Below are positions 28,644 to 37,547 of a stretch of DNA of 64,000 bases, one piece after another. Each line of letters starts with the position of its first letter. Positions within the stretch are counted from its first letter, which is position 1. The notes under the pieces are model-generated. The model did not search any database. It was not told where the DNA came from and saw only the letters and a list, made by a program, of their open reading frames with translations. The position numbers and the translations under genes were made by a program. The stretch lies in assembly GCF_947504225.1 (NCBI RefSeq), contig NZ_CANNGT010000001.1, forward strand, positions 464,013-528,012. The letters run 5' to 3'. The DNA is from Brumimicrobium ulvae (GTDB lineage Bacteria > Bacteroidota > Bacteroidia > Flavobacteriales_D > Crocinitomicaceae).

Positions 28644-28656
28644 TGTATTTTTTGTT

Positions 28657-29706
28657 TTACAGTGATTTCATGATGTCTACAAGAGCATGTACACTTTTTA
28701 GTTCTAGGGCATTATACATTGATGCACGGTAACCACCTACAGATCTATGTCCTTTTAAACCAACGATATTTCCATCGTTCCAAAGTTTATCGAAGCGTTC
28801 CTTTTTAGTTTCATCTGTTAATCTAAAGGTAACATTCATCAGAGAACGGTCTTTTTTAGTTGTTGTTCCTTCGAAGTTCGGGTTGCTATCAATTTCGTTA
28901 TACAAAAGCTCAGCTTTCTCTTTGTTTAATTTGGCGATAGCTTCAACTCCACCATTGTTAATTAAGTGTTTCAAGTTCAAATTAGAAACAAACACAGAGA
29001 AAACAGGAGGAGTATTGAACATACTGTCCTTTTTGGCGTGAACGTTCAAGTCAAGGTAAGTAGGGATATGAAGTGGAGATTTCCCTAAAATACTATCTTT
29101 TACAATGTATAATGTTGCTCCAGCTGGGCCTAAATTCTTTTGTGCTCCAGCATATATTAAATCGAATTTAGAAACATCAATTGGTTGAGAAAAGATATCA
29201 GAAGACATATCACAAACCAAGGGAACATTTGTTTTAGGGATTGATTTAAATTGCGTTCCAACGATGGTATTGTTAGAGGTATAATGTAAGAAATCAATAT
29301 CTTCAGGAATATCTTCTACTTCAGGAATATAGTTAAAACCTTTATCTTCAGATGAAGCGATTTCGACTACTTCTAGTCCTGCATTAACCCCTTCTTTAAT
29401 GGCTTTAGTTGCCCAAGTTCCAGTGTTGATGTATGCTGCTCTTTTGTGTTTGCCTGCTAAATTATAAGCTGCAATTAAAAAACCTAAGCTAGCACCACCT
29501 TGAAGAAATAGAACGGTGTATCCTTCAGGGACATTTAGTGCTTTTTTTACATTTTCTCTAGCTTCTTCCATAACCTTAACGAAGTCAGCACTTCTATGTG
29601 AAACTTCTAGAATCGATAATCCGTTAAAATCAAGAACTGCTTCTGCGGCCTTTTTAAAAACCTCTTGAGGTAAGATACATGGACCTGCTCCAAAATTATG
29701 TTTCAT
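28657..29706 (-). CDS. serC: Phosphoserine aminotransferase
   Basis: This is a 349-residue class V PLP enzyme. It starts MKHNFGAGPCILPQEV, and has LEVSHRSADF, LFLQGGASLGF, AGAQKNLGPAGAT with the PLP lysine, CDMSSDIFSQPIDVS, and the C-terminal HRSVGGYRASMYNAL, all diagnostic. It transaminates 3-phosphohydroxypyruvate with glutamate. It is the first gene of the serC-serA operon, behind a good Bacteroidota promoter. Confidence 0.96.
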   Translation of the reverse strand: MKHNFGAGPCILPQEVFKKAAEAVLDFNGLSILEVSHRSADFVKVMEEARENVKKALNVPEGYTVLFLQGGASLGFLIAAYNLAGKHKRAAYINTGTWATKAIKEGVNAGLEVVEIASSEDKGFNYIPEVEDIPEDIDFLHYTSNNTIVGTQFKSIPKTNVPLVCDMSSDIFSQPIDVSKFDLIYAGAQKNLGPAGATLYIVKDSILGKSPLHIPTYLDLNVHAKKDSMFNTPPVFSVFVSNLNLKHLINNGGVEAIAKLNKEKAELLYNEIDSNPNFEGTTTKKDRSLMNVTFRLTDETKKERFDKLWNDGNIVGLKGHRSVGGYRASMYNALELKSVHALVDIMKSL

Positions 29707-29720
29707 ATTTTCTTTTTTTA

Positions 29721-29749
29721 CAAAGATGTTAAAAAATAAGTGTTTTCAA
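29721..29749 (-). promoter_or_regulatory. Promoter of serC-serA
   Basis: On the minus strand a TTG (29749-29747) is followed after 18 bases by CATCTTTG (29728-29721), one mismatch from TAnnTTTG. The serC start is 14 bases downstream. Confidence 0.55.
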
Positions 29750-29790
29750 TAGGGTTTAATCAATTATTCCTTAAGAAAACAGAATAAAAA

Positions 29791-29816
29791 AAGAGTCGAC
29801 AATAATGCCGACTCTT
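29791..29816 (-). terminator. Terminator of the THX gene
   Basis: The stem AAGAGTCG/CGACTCTT has a 10-nt loop, and on the minus strand is followed by TTTTTTATTC. It is 17 bases past the stop. Confidence 0.75.
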
Positions 29817-29832
29817 CAATATATAGGTAAGA

Positions 29833-30159
29833 CTATTTGTCTTCTTTGTCTTCTTTTTTTGCAGCAGCTTTAGGCTTTTCTTCCTTTTTTGTTGCTGTTG
29901 TTTTTTTCTCTGCAGTTTTAGTTTTCGTCGTTGCTTTTGCGGTCGTTTTTTTAGCTGCAGGTTTTGTGGCTTTAGTAGTGGTTGTTTTTTTAGCTGCAGC
30001 TTTTTTAGCAGGCGCTTTCTTGGTAGCAGTTGCTTTTTTAGTTTCTTTTTCCTTCTTTTCTGGTATCACAACTGTCGAAGCTGCTTTTCTAGGTCTAGAA
30101 TTACCATATGAACCTCTGAAACGTTTTCCTTTTGCTGTTTTTACATCGCCTTTTCCCAT
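29833..30159 (-). CDS. 30S ribosomal protein THX with long Lys/Ala/Thr-rich tail
   Basis: The first 25 residues (MGKGDVKTAKGKRFRGSYGN then SRPRK) match bacterial THX, a tiny ribosomal protein that sits in the 30S head. The remaining 80 or so residues are a histone H1-like low-complexity tail of Lys, Ala, Thr and Glu (KKAAAKKTTTT-type repeats). The tail is disordered and highly basic, and could bind rRNA or DNA. THX proteins are normally only about 25-45 residues, so this is an unusually long one. The gene lies between trmH and serC on the same strand and has its own terminator. Confidence 0.7.
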   Translation of the reverse strand: MGKGDVKTAKGKRFRGSYGNSRPRKAASTVVIPEKKEKETKKATATKKAPAKKAAAKKTTTTKATKPAAKKTTAKATTKTKTAEKKTTATKKEEKPKAAAKKEDKEDK

Positions 30160-30235
30160 ATTTTATCTTATTTTAATTAGTATGTCCGATAAATATAATA
30201 AAAATAGTATGTATAACTGGTTTTTTAACTGACTT

Positions 30236-30919
30236 TTACGCTTCTTCTTCTCTAATTCTGCGGATCATGTCTTTTATAACCAAATCTGGATTTTTGATGA
30301 TTCTTTTACACCATTCTATTTTTAAAGTCGTTTGTTCTTCTTTATTAAGCTTCCATTCGAAATCATTTTGTTGTTCCAATCTTGTTCGGATTGCATTGAT
30401 GGTGAGTGCTGCCGATACAGATATGTTAAAACTTTCTGTAAATCCAACCATTGGTATTTTGACATAATAGTCTGAGAGGTCCAAGGCTTTTTCAGACAAA
30501 CCCGTTTGCTCTGTTCCAAACAAAAATGCGATAGGTTGATCTATAGGCACATCGTTGATGGTGTAGGCATCTGTATGTGGAGTCGTCGCAGCTATTTTAT
30601 ACCCTTTTTCTTTTAAAGATTGAATGCATTTTGTGGTCGGGTAGAGGTTGTCAGAATAATGCGTATGATTCACCCACTGTCCAGCACCCATAGCAATATC
30701 TCTGTTGACACTGAATTTGTTGTTCTGTTCAATGATATGTAAATCTTGAATACCAAAACAATCACAGCTTCTCATTACTGCACTTGCATTGTGTTCTTGA
30801 AAAAGGTTTTCTACTGCAACTGTAACATGCCGTGTTCTATCTGCAGCAATGCGTTCAAATTTCTCTACCTTTTCGGGGGTTATGATTTGATAGAGGGCTT
30901 GAAGTAGTTTTTCTTCCAT
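30236..30919 (-). CDS. trmH: TrmH-family SPOUT RNA 2'-O-methyltransferase
   Basis: This is a 227-residue SpoU/TrmH enzyme. Motif 1 is ENLFQEHNASAVMRSCDCFG, motif 2 is FLFGTEQTGLSEKAL, and motif 3 is VGFTESFNISVSAALTI, the SAM-binding knot. The size and lack of an L30-like N-terminal domain fit tRNA Gm18 methyltransferase TrmH better than RlmB, but the target remains an inference. It is the next gene after the HU locus on the minus strand. Confidence 0.88.
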   Translation of the reverse strand: MEEKLLQALYQIITPEKVEKFERIAADRTRHVTVAVENLFQEHNASAVMRSCDCFGIQDLHIIEQNNKFSVNRDIAMGAGQWVNHTHYSDNLYPTTKCIQSLKEKGYKIAATTPHTDAYTINDVPIDQPIAFLFGTEQTGLSEKALDLSDYYVKIPMVGFTESFNISVSAALTINAIRTRLEQQNDFEWKLNKEEQTTLKIEWCKRIIKNPDLVIKDMIRRIREEEA

Positions 30920-30944
30920 AAAAATAAAGTTTAGAGCAAAAAAA

Positions 30945-30965
30945 AGGGAGCTTTTTGGGCTCCCT
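30945..30965 (-). terminator. Terminator of the HU gene
   Basis: The stem AGGGAGC/GCTCCCT has a 7-nt loop. On the minus strand it is followed by TTTTTTTTGCTC. It is 20 bases past the HU stop codon. Confidence 0.75.
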
Positions 30966-30984
30966 GCAATTTTGTTTGAATTGC

Positions 30985-31257
30985 TTAGTTAACTGCGTTA
31001 GATAAATCTGTACCCGCTTTAAACTTCACAACATTTTTAGCTGCGATTTGAATTTCTTTCCCAGTTTGTGGGTTTCTTCCAACTCTAGCTGCACGTTTTG
31101 AAATAGAAAAAGATCCGAATCCGATTAATGAAAGACGGTCACCTTTTTTTTATGCTCCTGTTGTTGCGTTAATAAATGCGTCTAAAGCTTTTTTAGAATC
31201 TGCTTTTGACAATCCAGTTTCTGAAGCCATTGCTTCAATTAACTCTGCTTTGTTCAT
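30985..31257 (-). pseudogene. HU family DNA-binding protein with an in-frame TAA at codon 36
   Basis: The 91-codon frame is the full length of an HU protein: MNKAELIEAMASETGLSKADSK at the start, then LDAFINATTGA, then [31 protein letters not shown] and a final [17 protein letters not shown]. Codon 36 (31150-31152) is TAA where the family has Leu, and the same frame carries on with full homology afterwards, so TTA to TAA explains it. The stop runs into eight A residues on the coding strand, a place where sequencing errors are easy. If real, only the helix-turn-helix-like N-terminus would be made. Promoter and terminator are both intact. Confidence 0.85.
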
Positions 31258-31575
31258 AGTTATGGTTTTTGTTTGTTAAAAAATTATACTTCAGCAAATA
31301 TATAGGAATATCCACCATTCACAAGTGTTTGAGCAAAAAAAAATGAAAATATGTTGATAAAACTGTCATTTTGTTGATAAGTGGTACGAATTAACCTTTG
31401 TTTATAAGTGTTTTAGGTGGTTTTGATAGTTTTTTAGTAAAAGATTAATAAGTCTTTATTCAGACCAACTCCATTTTTCTGTCGATTAAGGCCCAATATC
31501 TGGGAAAATATATAAATCGGCATGATTTTAAATAAGCATTTCGTTGACGAGAATCTAATCAATTAAAGTGGAGGA
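31258..31575. other. Intergenic stretch holding the HU promoter
   Basis: This 318-base AT-rich gap lies between the HU locus and fmt, both on the minus strand. The HU promoter is at 31295-31324. The rest, up to the fmt stop, has two TTGTTGATAA-like repeats (near 31355 and 31370) and no reading frame, RNA gene or hairpin terminator I can support. Confidence 0.6.
31295..31324 (-). promoter_or_regulatory. Bacteroidota-type promoter of HU
   Basis: On the minus strand TTG (31324-31322), 19 bases, then TATATTTG (31302-31295): a full match to the TTG/TAnnTTTG pattern. The HU start lies about 40 bases downstream. An intact promoter suggests the HU gene is still transcribed. Confidence 0.75.
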
Positions 31576-32532
31576 TTAATGAACAATTTCCCACTCTTCT
31601 GGATTGAATCCTGCCAAAAACGAAATGTAATCTAGTCTTTTTTTACCTTCTAGTTGTACTTCTAAAAGATGGATAGAACCCTTTAAAGCGTTTAAAATAA
31701 GTTTTTTACCCTGTTTTTCGAGCTTAACCTTTGTGTTTTCCTTCATTTCTGGACATTCCGACCTGAACACCTTTAAAGTTTTCTCTTGTCCATTCTCTTT
31801 GTTCTTTAATTTCATCCAGGCAGTAGGATAAGGAGACATCCCTAAAATAAAATTATGGATTTCATTAATGGGAAGATGAAAATCAATTAAACAATCTTGT
31901 TTGTGAATTTTCGGTGCTTCTTTAAGATCTCCCTCAGGTTGCGGTTTAGGTTGAGCTTCTCCTTTTCTGATTAATTCCACGGTGTCGGCAACTGTTTGGG
32001 CGGCAACTACCATCATTCTATCATGTAATTCACCTGCAGTTTCATTTTCATGAATGGGCATTTTTTGACTTAAGATAATTTCACCTGTATCAATTTTTTC
32101 ATCAATAAAGAAACTGGTAACGCCTGTTTCTTTTTCACCATTGATTATGGCCCAATTGATTGGGGCAGCACCTCTGTATTGTGGTAACAAAGATCCATGG
32201 AGGTTAAAGGTGCCCATTGGTGGTATCTCCCAAATGACTTTTGGCAGCATTCGGAAGGCCACAACAATAAATAAATCAGCTTTGAAGCCTTTTAATTCAG
32301 AAACAAAAGCTTCATCTTTCAAATTTGTGGGTTGTAAAATCGGGATTTCATAAGCCATTGCACATTCCTTAACTGCGCTTCCTTTTAATTTCCTTCCTCT
32401 TCCGGCAGGTCGATCTGGAGCAGTAACCACGGCTTTTATATTATATCCTTCTTTAATCAGTTGTTCTAAAATGGTTACAGCAAACGCTGGTGTTCCCATA
32501 AAAACAATATCTAGCTCTTCTTTATTCTTCAT
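31576..32532 (-). CDS. fmt: Methionyl-tRNA formyltransferase
   Basis: This is a 318-residue Fmt. The N-terminal Rossmann/formyltransferase domain has IVFMGTPAFAV, TAPDRPAGRGRKL, FNLHGSLLPQYRGAAPINWAI (the SLLP folate-binding loop) and TGVTSFFIDEKIDTGEI. The C-terminal OB-like domain follows from about residue 205. It formylates Met-tRNAi for translation initiation. Its start overlaps the stop of the MATE gene (ATGA), so the two form one operon. Confidence 0.95.
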   Translation of the reverse strand: MKNKEELDIVFMGTPAFAVTILEQLIKEGYNIKAVVTAPDRPAGRGRKLKGSAVKECAMAYEIPILQPTNLKDEAFVSELKGFKADLFIVVAFRMLPKVIWEIPPMGTFNLHGSLLPQYRGAAPINWAIINGEKETGVTSFFIDEKIDTGEIILSQKMPIHENETAGELHDRMMVVAAQTVADTVELIRKGEAQPKPQPEGDLKEAPKIHKQDCLIDFHLPINEIHNFILGMSPYPTAWMKLKNKENGQEKTLKVFRSECPEMKENTKVKLEKQGKKLILNALKGSIHLLEVQLEGKKRLDYISFLAGFNPEEWEIVH

Positions 32533-33863
32533 TAATATTCTTTTTTACGCCAATTAAAAATGTACAAATACAGTATCGAAAATAGTCCCAAAGATATAAA
32601 ATAGAGGTACTCGACTGTCCAAACGGCAGCAATATTCCAATTCCAAACTTTTATTGTGAGGTAGGCATAGCTGATGTATAAAACCATACAAATGATTTCG
32701 ATGGCTAATGTTACTCTTGTGTTTCCAGAGCCATTGATGGTTTGGAAGTAGGGTGTTGACAAGCCAAAAAACAAAATGGAACCAAATACCATTCTCAAAA
32801 TGTAAGCACTGTCTTCAATATAAGTTGGGTCTGGATTAATAATGGCAATCATTTGTGCTGGATAGAGTAGTGCACCATGAAAAATAAGGAGCAAGAAAAT
32901 CATAATTAAAAACTGAATTCTACGCACTATTTTGGGGATAACAGTTCTGTCTTTGATGTCCATATATTGAGCAACGTAAGTCTTTGTTGTTGCGCCAAAT
33001 CCGAATATAGGAACAAAAGCCAAGAAGTAAATAGCCCTAATATTTTGAGAAACTGTAAGATCGTAGGTACTCATTTGTTCTATCCAAGTAAAGAAAACGG
33101 TCCAGGTTGCTAAAGCAAAAAAACCTTGAATTACTAAGGGCATTCCGACTTTGAAAAGCCTTTGAAGACTTCTAATGGTAATTTGAAATTTTGAAAATAT
33201 ACCGTACATCAATTTTTCCTTCGACTTGTAAAGTAAAAATAAGAGTACGGTGGCTGTAATTCCTTCTGAAATAACAGAGGCTAGTGCGGCACCTTCAACG
33301 CCCATAGGTGGCACCTTCCAAAAACCAAAAATGAGCAGGTAATCGAGAATAATGTTTGAAAAGGCAAAAATAGCAGTGCTGACCATAATTACCCAAGTCT
33401 TCCCAGTCGCCATAAAAAAGCTGTTCAAACTGAGCATTAAAACTCCCATGAAAAAACCGTAGGACCTAACAGAGAGGAAGTCTATTTGCTCTTGCGCTAA
33501 GGCCTTGTTTTTCGAATATCCCATCAGCATGTCTCCAACACTGGTTTGAATCATGAGGAAAAAGACGATTGCAAAACAGAAAATGACCAGCATCGCAGAT
33601 TGGAAGACTGCGTTTACTGCTTTTGGTTGTCCTTGACCAATTCGCCTGGCCATGATGATTTGTGAAGCATCACCTAGACCTGTGAGTCCCATAAATAAAG
33701 TGACGTAAATCAATCCTGCGTTTCCACTAGCATCAAAACTTAAGGTGCTGTAACGGCTTAAGAAAGCAGCGTCGGTAATCATCACAATCGATTGAATGAA
33801 AGTACCGAGCATTAATGGAAATGCTACCTTTAAAATTTGAGAATAAGAATAGGAGAGTCTCAT
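32532..33863 (-). CDS. MATE family efflux transporter
   Basis: This is a 443-residue, 12-span transporter of the NorM/DinF type. It has the first-span FPLMLGTFIQSIVMITDAAFLSRYS and the second-repeat GMPLVIQGFFALATWTVFFTW. These proteins export cationic drugs or metabolites in exchange for Na+ or H+. It is translationally coupled to fmt (1-base overlap) and lies next to the polysaccharide locus, but it is not a typical Wzx flippase. No target can be given. Confidence 0.88.
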   Translation of the reverse strand: MRLSYSYSQILKVAFPLMLGTFIQSIVMITDAAFLSRYSTLSFDASGNAGLIYVTLFMGLTGLGDASQIIMARRIGQGQPKAVNAVFQSAMLVIFCFAIVFFLMIQTSVGDMLMGYSKNKALAQEQIDFLSVRSYGFFMGVLMLSLNSFFMATGKTWVIMVSTAIFAFSNIILDYLLIFGFWKVPPMGVEGAALASVISEGITATVLLFLLYKSKEKLMYGIFSKFQITIRSLQRLFKVGMPLVIQGFFALATWTVFFTWIEQMSTYDLTVSQNIRAIYFLAFVPIFGFGATTKTYVAQYMDIKDRTVIPKIVRRIQFLIMIFLLLIFHGALLYPAQMIAIINPDPTYIEDSAYILRMVFGSILFFGLSTPYFQTINGSGNTRVTLAIEIICMVLYISYAYLTIKVWNWNIAAVWTVEYLYFISLGLFSILYLYIFNWRKKEY

Positions 33864-33866
33864 GGG

Positions 33867-33902
33867 GTTTAAGGGAGAGGGAGGAGTTTAAGGGAGAGGG
33901 AG
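33867..33902. repeat. Tandem duplication of a purine-rich 17-mer
   Basis: Two identical copies of GTTTAAGGGAGAGGGAG lie at 33867-33883 and 33886-33902, 19 bases apart, just upstream of the MATE gene. This is a local slippage duplication or a small regulatory repeat. Confidence 0.6.
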
Positions 33903-33986
33903 AGATAAAATTAGTTGTGACTATTTAACCAACTTTAAGATACCATTTAGGATTCTTTGTCTGTCTTTAAGCTTTATCATGTAAAG

Positions 33987-34580
33987 TTAATTGATAATAA
34001 TCTCTTTTATTGTTTGGGCTATCAGTTTTAAATCAAATAAAAAGGATTGTTTATCAATGTATTCCAAATTGTGTTTTAGTTTATCTGGCATAATTGATTC
34101 AATGTATATTTTGTCTGGGTCTACTGCGTTTTCAAGAAGCTCATTTTCATTTCTGTATTTTATTGAGGCAATGTCAGTAATCCCAGGTTGAACAGACAAT
34201 ACACGCTTCTGTTCTTCAGTATATAGATCAACGTATCTTCTTACCTCTGGACGCGGACCGACAATACTCATATCACCTTTCAAAACATTGATTAGCTGAG
34301 GCAGTTCATCGAGTTTATACTTTCTAATATAGTAACCCGATTGAGTTACTCTTGGATCTCGTCCACCTATGGTGATTAAACTTCCTTTGTCTGCATCTTG
34401 GCGCATCGAGCGGAATTTTAGAATCTTAAAGTCAATGTTATTCTTTCCAACTCTAACTTGTTTATAGAATACAGGCCCTTTAGAATCTAATTTTATCCAA
34501 ATTACAACGATAATAAACACGGGACTCAATAACAACAGACCGAAAACACTAGATACAATATCAAAAGCTCTTTTTAACAT
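33987..34580 (-). CDS. Undecaprenyl-phosphate sugar transferase (initiating)
   Basis: This is a 197-residue bacterial sugar transferase of the WcaJ/PglC core family. It has a single N-terminal membrane helix (RAFDIVSSVFGLLLL), the FKILKFRSMRQDAD loop with its catalytic Asp, RDPRVTQSGYYIRKYKLDELPQLINVLKGDMSIVGPRP with the PRP motif, and a C-terminal helix. It transfers a sugar-1-phosphate to the lipid carrier, starting repeat-unit assembly. It is the last gene of the leftward polysaccharide operon, 3 bases from the aminotransferase. Confidence 0.93.
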   Translation of the reverse strand: MLKRAFDIVSSVFGLLLLSPVFIIVVIWIKLDSKGPVFYKQVRVGKNNIDFKILKFRSMRQDADKGSLITIGGRDPRVTQSGYYIRKYKLDELPQLINVLKGDMSIVGPRPEVRRYVDLYTEEQKRVLSVQPGITDIASIKYRNENELLENAVDPDKIYIESIMPDKLKHNLEYIDKQSFLFDLKLIAQTIKEIIIN

Positions 34581-34582
34581 AT

Positions 34583-35797
34583 TTATAGCATCACCGTGTT
34601 GTAAGCATCTTTAACTGTTGTAATAACATAGTTTACTTCATTTTCGTCTAATTGTGGATAAATGGGTAATGAAATTTCACATTTATAATTATCGTATGCT
34701 TGGGGATAATCTTCTATTTTAAAACCCTTTTCTTTAAAAAAAGTAAGCATTGGAATCGGGATAAAGTGAACATTTACGGCAACATTATTTTTCGAAATTT
34801 CATCAATGATGGCATCGCGTTGATCTTCTGTAATGTCTTTTATTCTTAAGGCATAAATATGATAAGAGCTTTCTTTTCCATCCACAATAGCTGGAGGAAC
34901 GATAGCCCAATTTTCTTGACTCAAAGAATCATTGTAGCTATTGAAAATGCGTTTACGTTCTTTTAGTATTTCAGGATAGATACGCATTTGTGCAAGTCCA
35001 ATTGCTGCATTCACATCTGCCATATTTATTTTCATTCCTAATCCAGTAATGTCATAGCGCCAACCTCCCGCTTTACTTTTTGAAAATGCATCTTTGGTTT
35101 GACAGTTCAGACTCATTTGTCTTAATTCTTTGTATAACTCTTCATTGTCAAATGGAGCAGGTAAGTTCATGCAAATTGCACCACCTTCTGCTGTGGTTAC
35201 ATTCTTTACTGCATGTAATGAGAATACGGCAACATCAGTTTCGCTTCCTGTTTTTACTCCATTTGCATAAGTTGCTCCTAAAGAATGAGCTGCATCATTT
35301 AAAACTAATATACGTCCAAGCTTTTCTTGAATAGGAGAGGTAGCATTAAAAGAATTTTTAATTTCTGGAGCATTTACCATTTTCATGATTTCATCATAAT
35401 CACAAGGGAAACCACCTATGTCTACAGGTAAAATAGCTTTTGTTTTTGGAGTAATTGCTTTGCGTATCTCCTCCACAGAAATGTTAAAATCTTTTCCTGA
35501 ATCTACCATTACAGGAGTCCCTCCAGCATGATATACAGCCAATGCTGTTGCGCTATAGGTATAAGCAGGAACGATTACTTCGTCTCCTTCTTTAATTCCT
35601 AACCAGCGCATCATCAAAATAGCTCCAGATGTCCATGAATTAACACAAAGGACTTGTTTAGCTCCTGAATATGCTTTTATTTTTTCTTCTAGTGCTTTTA
35701 CTTTTGGACCGGTGGTAATCCAACCTGATCTAAGTGAATCAGTAACTTCATTGATAACGTCCTCTGTAATGTAAGGAGGTGCAAATGGAATTTTCAT
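34583..35797 (-). CDS. DegT/DnrJ/EryC1/StrS family sugar aminotransferase
   Basis: This is a 404-residue PLP enzyme. It has the start motif PFAPPYITEDVINEV, the AYTYSATALAVYHAGG loop and ALNDAAHSLGA. The PLP lysine is in FSLHAVKNVTTAEGGA. The family aminates a nucleotide-linked keto-sugar, giving an amino sugar for the polysaccharide. It lies between the GT2 and initiating transferase genes, 1 base apart from each, and contributes a modified sugar; which one is unknown. Confidence 0.92.
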   Translation of the reverse strand: MKIPFAPPYITEDVINEVTDSLRSGWITTGPKVKALEEKIKAYSGAKQVLCVNSWTSGAILMMRWLGIKEGDEVIVPAYTYSATALAVYHAGGTPVMVDSGKDFNISVEEIRKAITPKTKAILPVDIGGFPCDYDEIMKMVNAPEIKNSFNATSPIQEKLGRILVLNDAAHSLGATYANGVKTGSETDVAVFSLHAVKNVTTAEGGAICMNLPAPFDNEELYKELRQMSLNCQTKDAFSKSKAGGWRYDITGLGMKINMADVNAAIGLAQMRIYPEILKERKRIFNSYNDSLSQENWAIVPPAIVDGKESSYHIYALRIKDITEDQRDAIIDEISKNNVAVNVHFIPIPMLTFFKEKGFKIEDYPQAYDNYKCEISLPIYPQLDENEVNYVITTVKDAYNTVML

Positions 35798-36805
35798 TTA
35801 TCTATTAATTTTTGCGTTAAAACTTTTACCTGAAAGTACCTTAAATATTCCTATTAAATATCCCCAGCCATAAGCTAAGTGGAGAGTGAGAAAGATGTAA
35901 GGTAAAAATAGAATCTCTTTTTTATCTCTTGCGTCTTTGATGCTGAAAAATAAAGCACCAACACTGTATAACGCTAAGACAGTAAGATAAATATAAAGGA
36001 AAACAGGATGAACAAAACTTAACATAAGTCCTGAAATTAATCCCAAGACAAACAACATAGGAAAGAACTGTCTAACTGTAGCAGGACTTCCAACTTTCTT
36101 GTTTACTAAAGGTTTGAAGAGCCCATATTGGTAATACATCTTACGTGTTTTCTTGATGGTGTCTCTTGCATAATACTTAACCATTAAATCGGGTAGGAGA
36201 AAAATCTTACCCCCATTCTTTATAATACGAGCATTAAGCTCATCGTCTTGATTTCTAATTAACTCTTCATCATACATTCCAACTTCATCAAATACCTTGC
36301 GGTGAAAACATCCAAATGGAACGGTGTCAACTTCCATGACCTTACTAGCTCCAATTCTAAAATAAGCATTTCCGACACCAAAAGAACTACTTAACGCAGT
36401 TGCGATGGCTTTAGCTTCAATAGAGTCTGTAGCAGGAAGCGTAAGACAAACTGGTCCGACATTGTCTGCTTTTAAAGCGAAAAGCCGTTCTCTTAGGACC
36501 CTTATGTAGTTAGGAGGAAACTCAGAATGTGCATCAATGCGAATAATTGTGTCACCAACAGCTGCCTTTATACCGTAATTCATTGCAAAAGGAACAGTTC
36601 TTTCAGGATTGTCTAACAGTTTTATAAAAGAATAGTCATCTTGAAAACTTTTAATTATCTCTCGGGTTTTGTCAGTACTACGTCCATCCACGAAGATTAA
36701 TTCCATTTCCTTTTGGTCAATATCTTGCCTAAGCATAGAGGTAATACATTTTTTGATATATTTTTCTTCGTTGTACGTTGGACAGATGATGGAGATGTGC
36801 AGCAT
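35798..36805 (-). CDS. Glycosyltransferase family 2
   Basis: This is a 335-residue GT2: HISIICPTYNEEKYIKKCI, LIFVDGRSTDKT (DxD-like), MNYGIKAAVGDTIIRIDAHSEFP with the acceptor-site Asp, and QDDELNARII. The C-terminal third has two or three membrane spans (about 250-325), as in the SpsA-like exopolysaccharide transferases. It is part of the polysaccharide operon. Confidence 0.9.
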   Translation of the reverse strand: MLHISIICPTYNEEKYIKKCITSMLRQDIDQKEMELIFVDGRSTDKTREIIKSFQDDYSFIKLLDNPERTVPFAMNYGIKAAVGDTIIRIDAHSEFPPNYIRVLRERLFALKADNVGPVCLTLPATDSIEAKAIATALSSSFGVGNAYFRIGASKVMEVDTVPFGCFHRKVFDEVGMYDEELIRNQDDELNARIIKNGGKIFLLPDLMVKYYARDTIKKTRKMYYQYGLFKPLVNKKVGSPATVRQFFPMLFVLGLISGLMLSFVHPVFLYIYLTVLALYSVGALFFSIKDARDKKEILFLPYIFLTLHLAYGWGYLIGIFKVLSGKSFNAKINR

Positions 36806-36930
36806 GGAAAGGTTACTTGAATTTATAAAGGTTGTTTTGTATCGTTAATTAATAAAATTAGCTATTTCTTATGTATACTAAAAAAACTGAAAATGTGAAT
36901 ATAGGAACCTTATATCATTAGAATATTAAA

Positions 36931-37506
36931 TTACTTTATATCAAGTTCTTTTAAAACACTTTTCATTTTTAGTTTGTTTATAATCAATTGAGCTTCCTTT
37001 TGATTTAACTCCCAAAACCTAGAAGAACTAATCTCCTTAAAAACATCTTCAGTAAATCTATGTTTATAAAATCTAGCAGGATTTCCAAAAACAATACTGT
37101 TTTGTGGCACATCCTTATTTACAAAGGACATAGCTCCAATCACACTTCCGTCACCAATACTAATTCCTTGTTTAATGATTGAGCCAGCTGCAATCCATAC
37201 ATCATGACCAATTGTAGTTATTTTATCCGATACACATTGATCACTTAGGAATGTAGAAGTACTATACCACCAAAAAGAATGCTCCATTCCTCCTATTTGA
37301 ACACCAGGCGCAATAGAGCAATAGTTTCCAATTGTAGTATTGTTGATAACCACATTACATCCAATATAAGTATTGAAACCTATTTTTGATTGAGAAATTA
37401 ATACATTCTTGCTAAGTCTAGCATTGATTGAAATTTTATTTTTTTTATAAAGATTAATTGGAAATCTTAATAGATTTTTAAGTTTAAAAAGGATAGATCT
37501 TATCAT
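36931..37506 (-). CDS. CatB-type hexapeptide O-acetyltransferase
   Basis: This is a 191-residue left-handed beta-helix acyltransferase. Hexapeptide repeats cover about 30-150 (ISQSKIGFNTYIGCNVVINN; IGHDVWIAAGSIIKQG). The HSFWWYSTSTF loop contains the catalytic His, and NKDVPQNSIVFGNPA is the typical coil end. It is probably an acetyl-CoA-dependent O-acetyltransferase acting on a sugar of the polysaccharide. It is flanked by glycosyltransferases with 40-125 base gaps. Confidence 0.9.
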   Translation of the reverse strand: MIRSILFKLKNLLRFPINLYKKNKISINARLSKNVLISQSKIGFNTYIGCNVVINNTTIGNYCSIAPGVQIGGMEHSFWWYSTSTFLSDQCVSDKITTIGHDVWIAAGSIIKQGISIGDGSVIGAMSFVNKDVPQNSIVFGNPARFYKHRFTEDVFKEISSSRFWELNQKEAQLIINKLKMKSVLKELDIK

Positions 37507-37547
37507 ATTATGTAATTAAACTGGTGTTGTTTATGAATTAAAATTCA

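Noticed and set aside
29837..30232. 131-codon frame antisense to the THX gene
   Set aside because: Its Val/Ala/Phe-rich sequence is the complement of the Lys/Ala/Thr tail.
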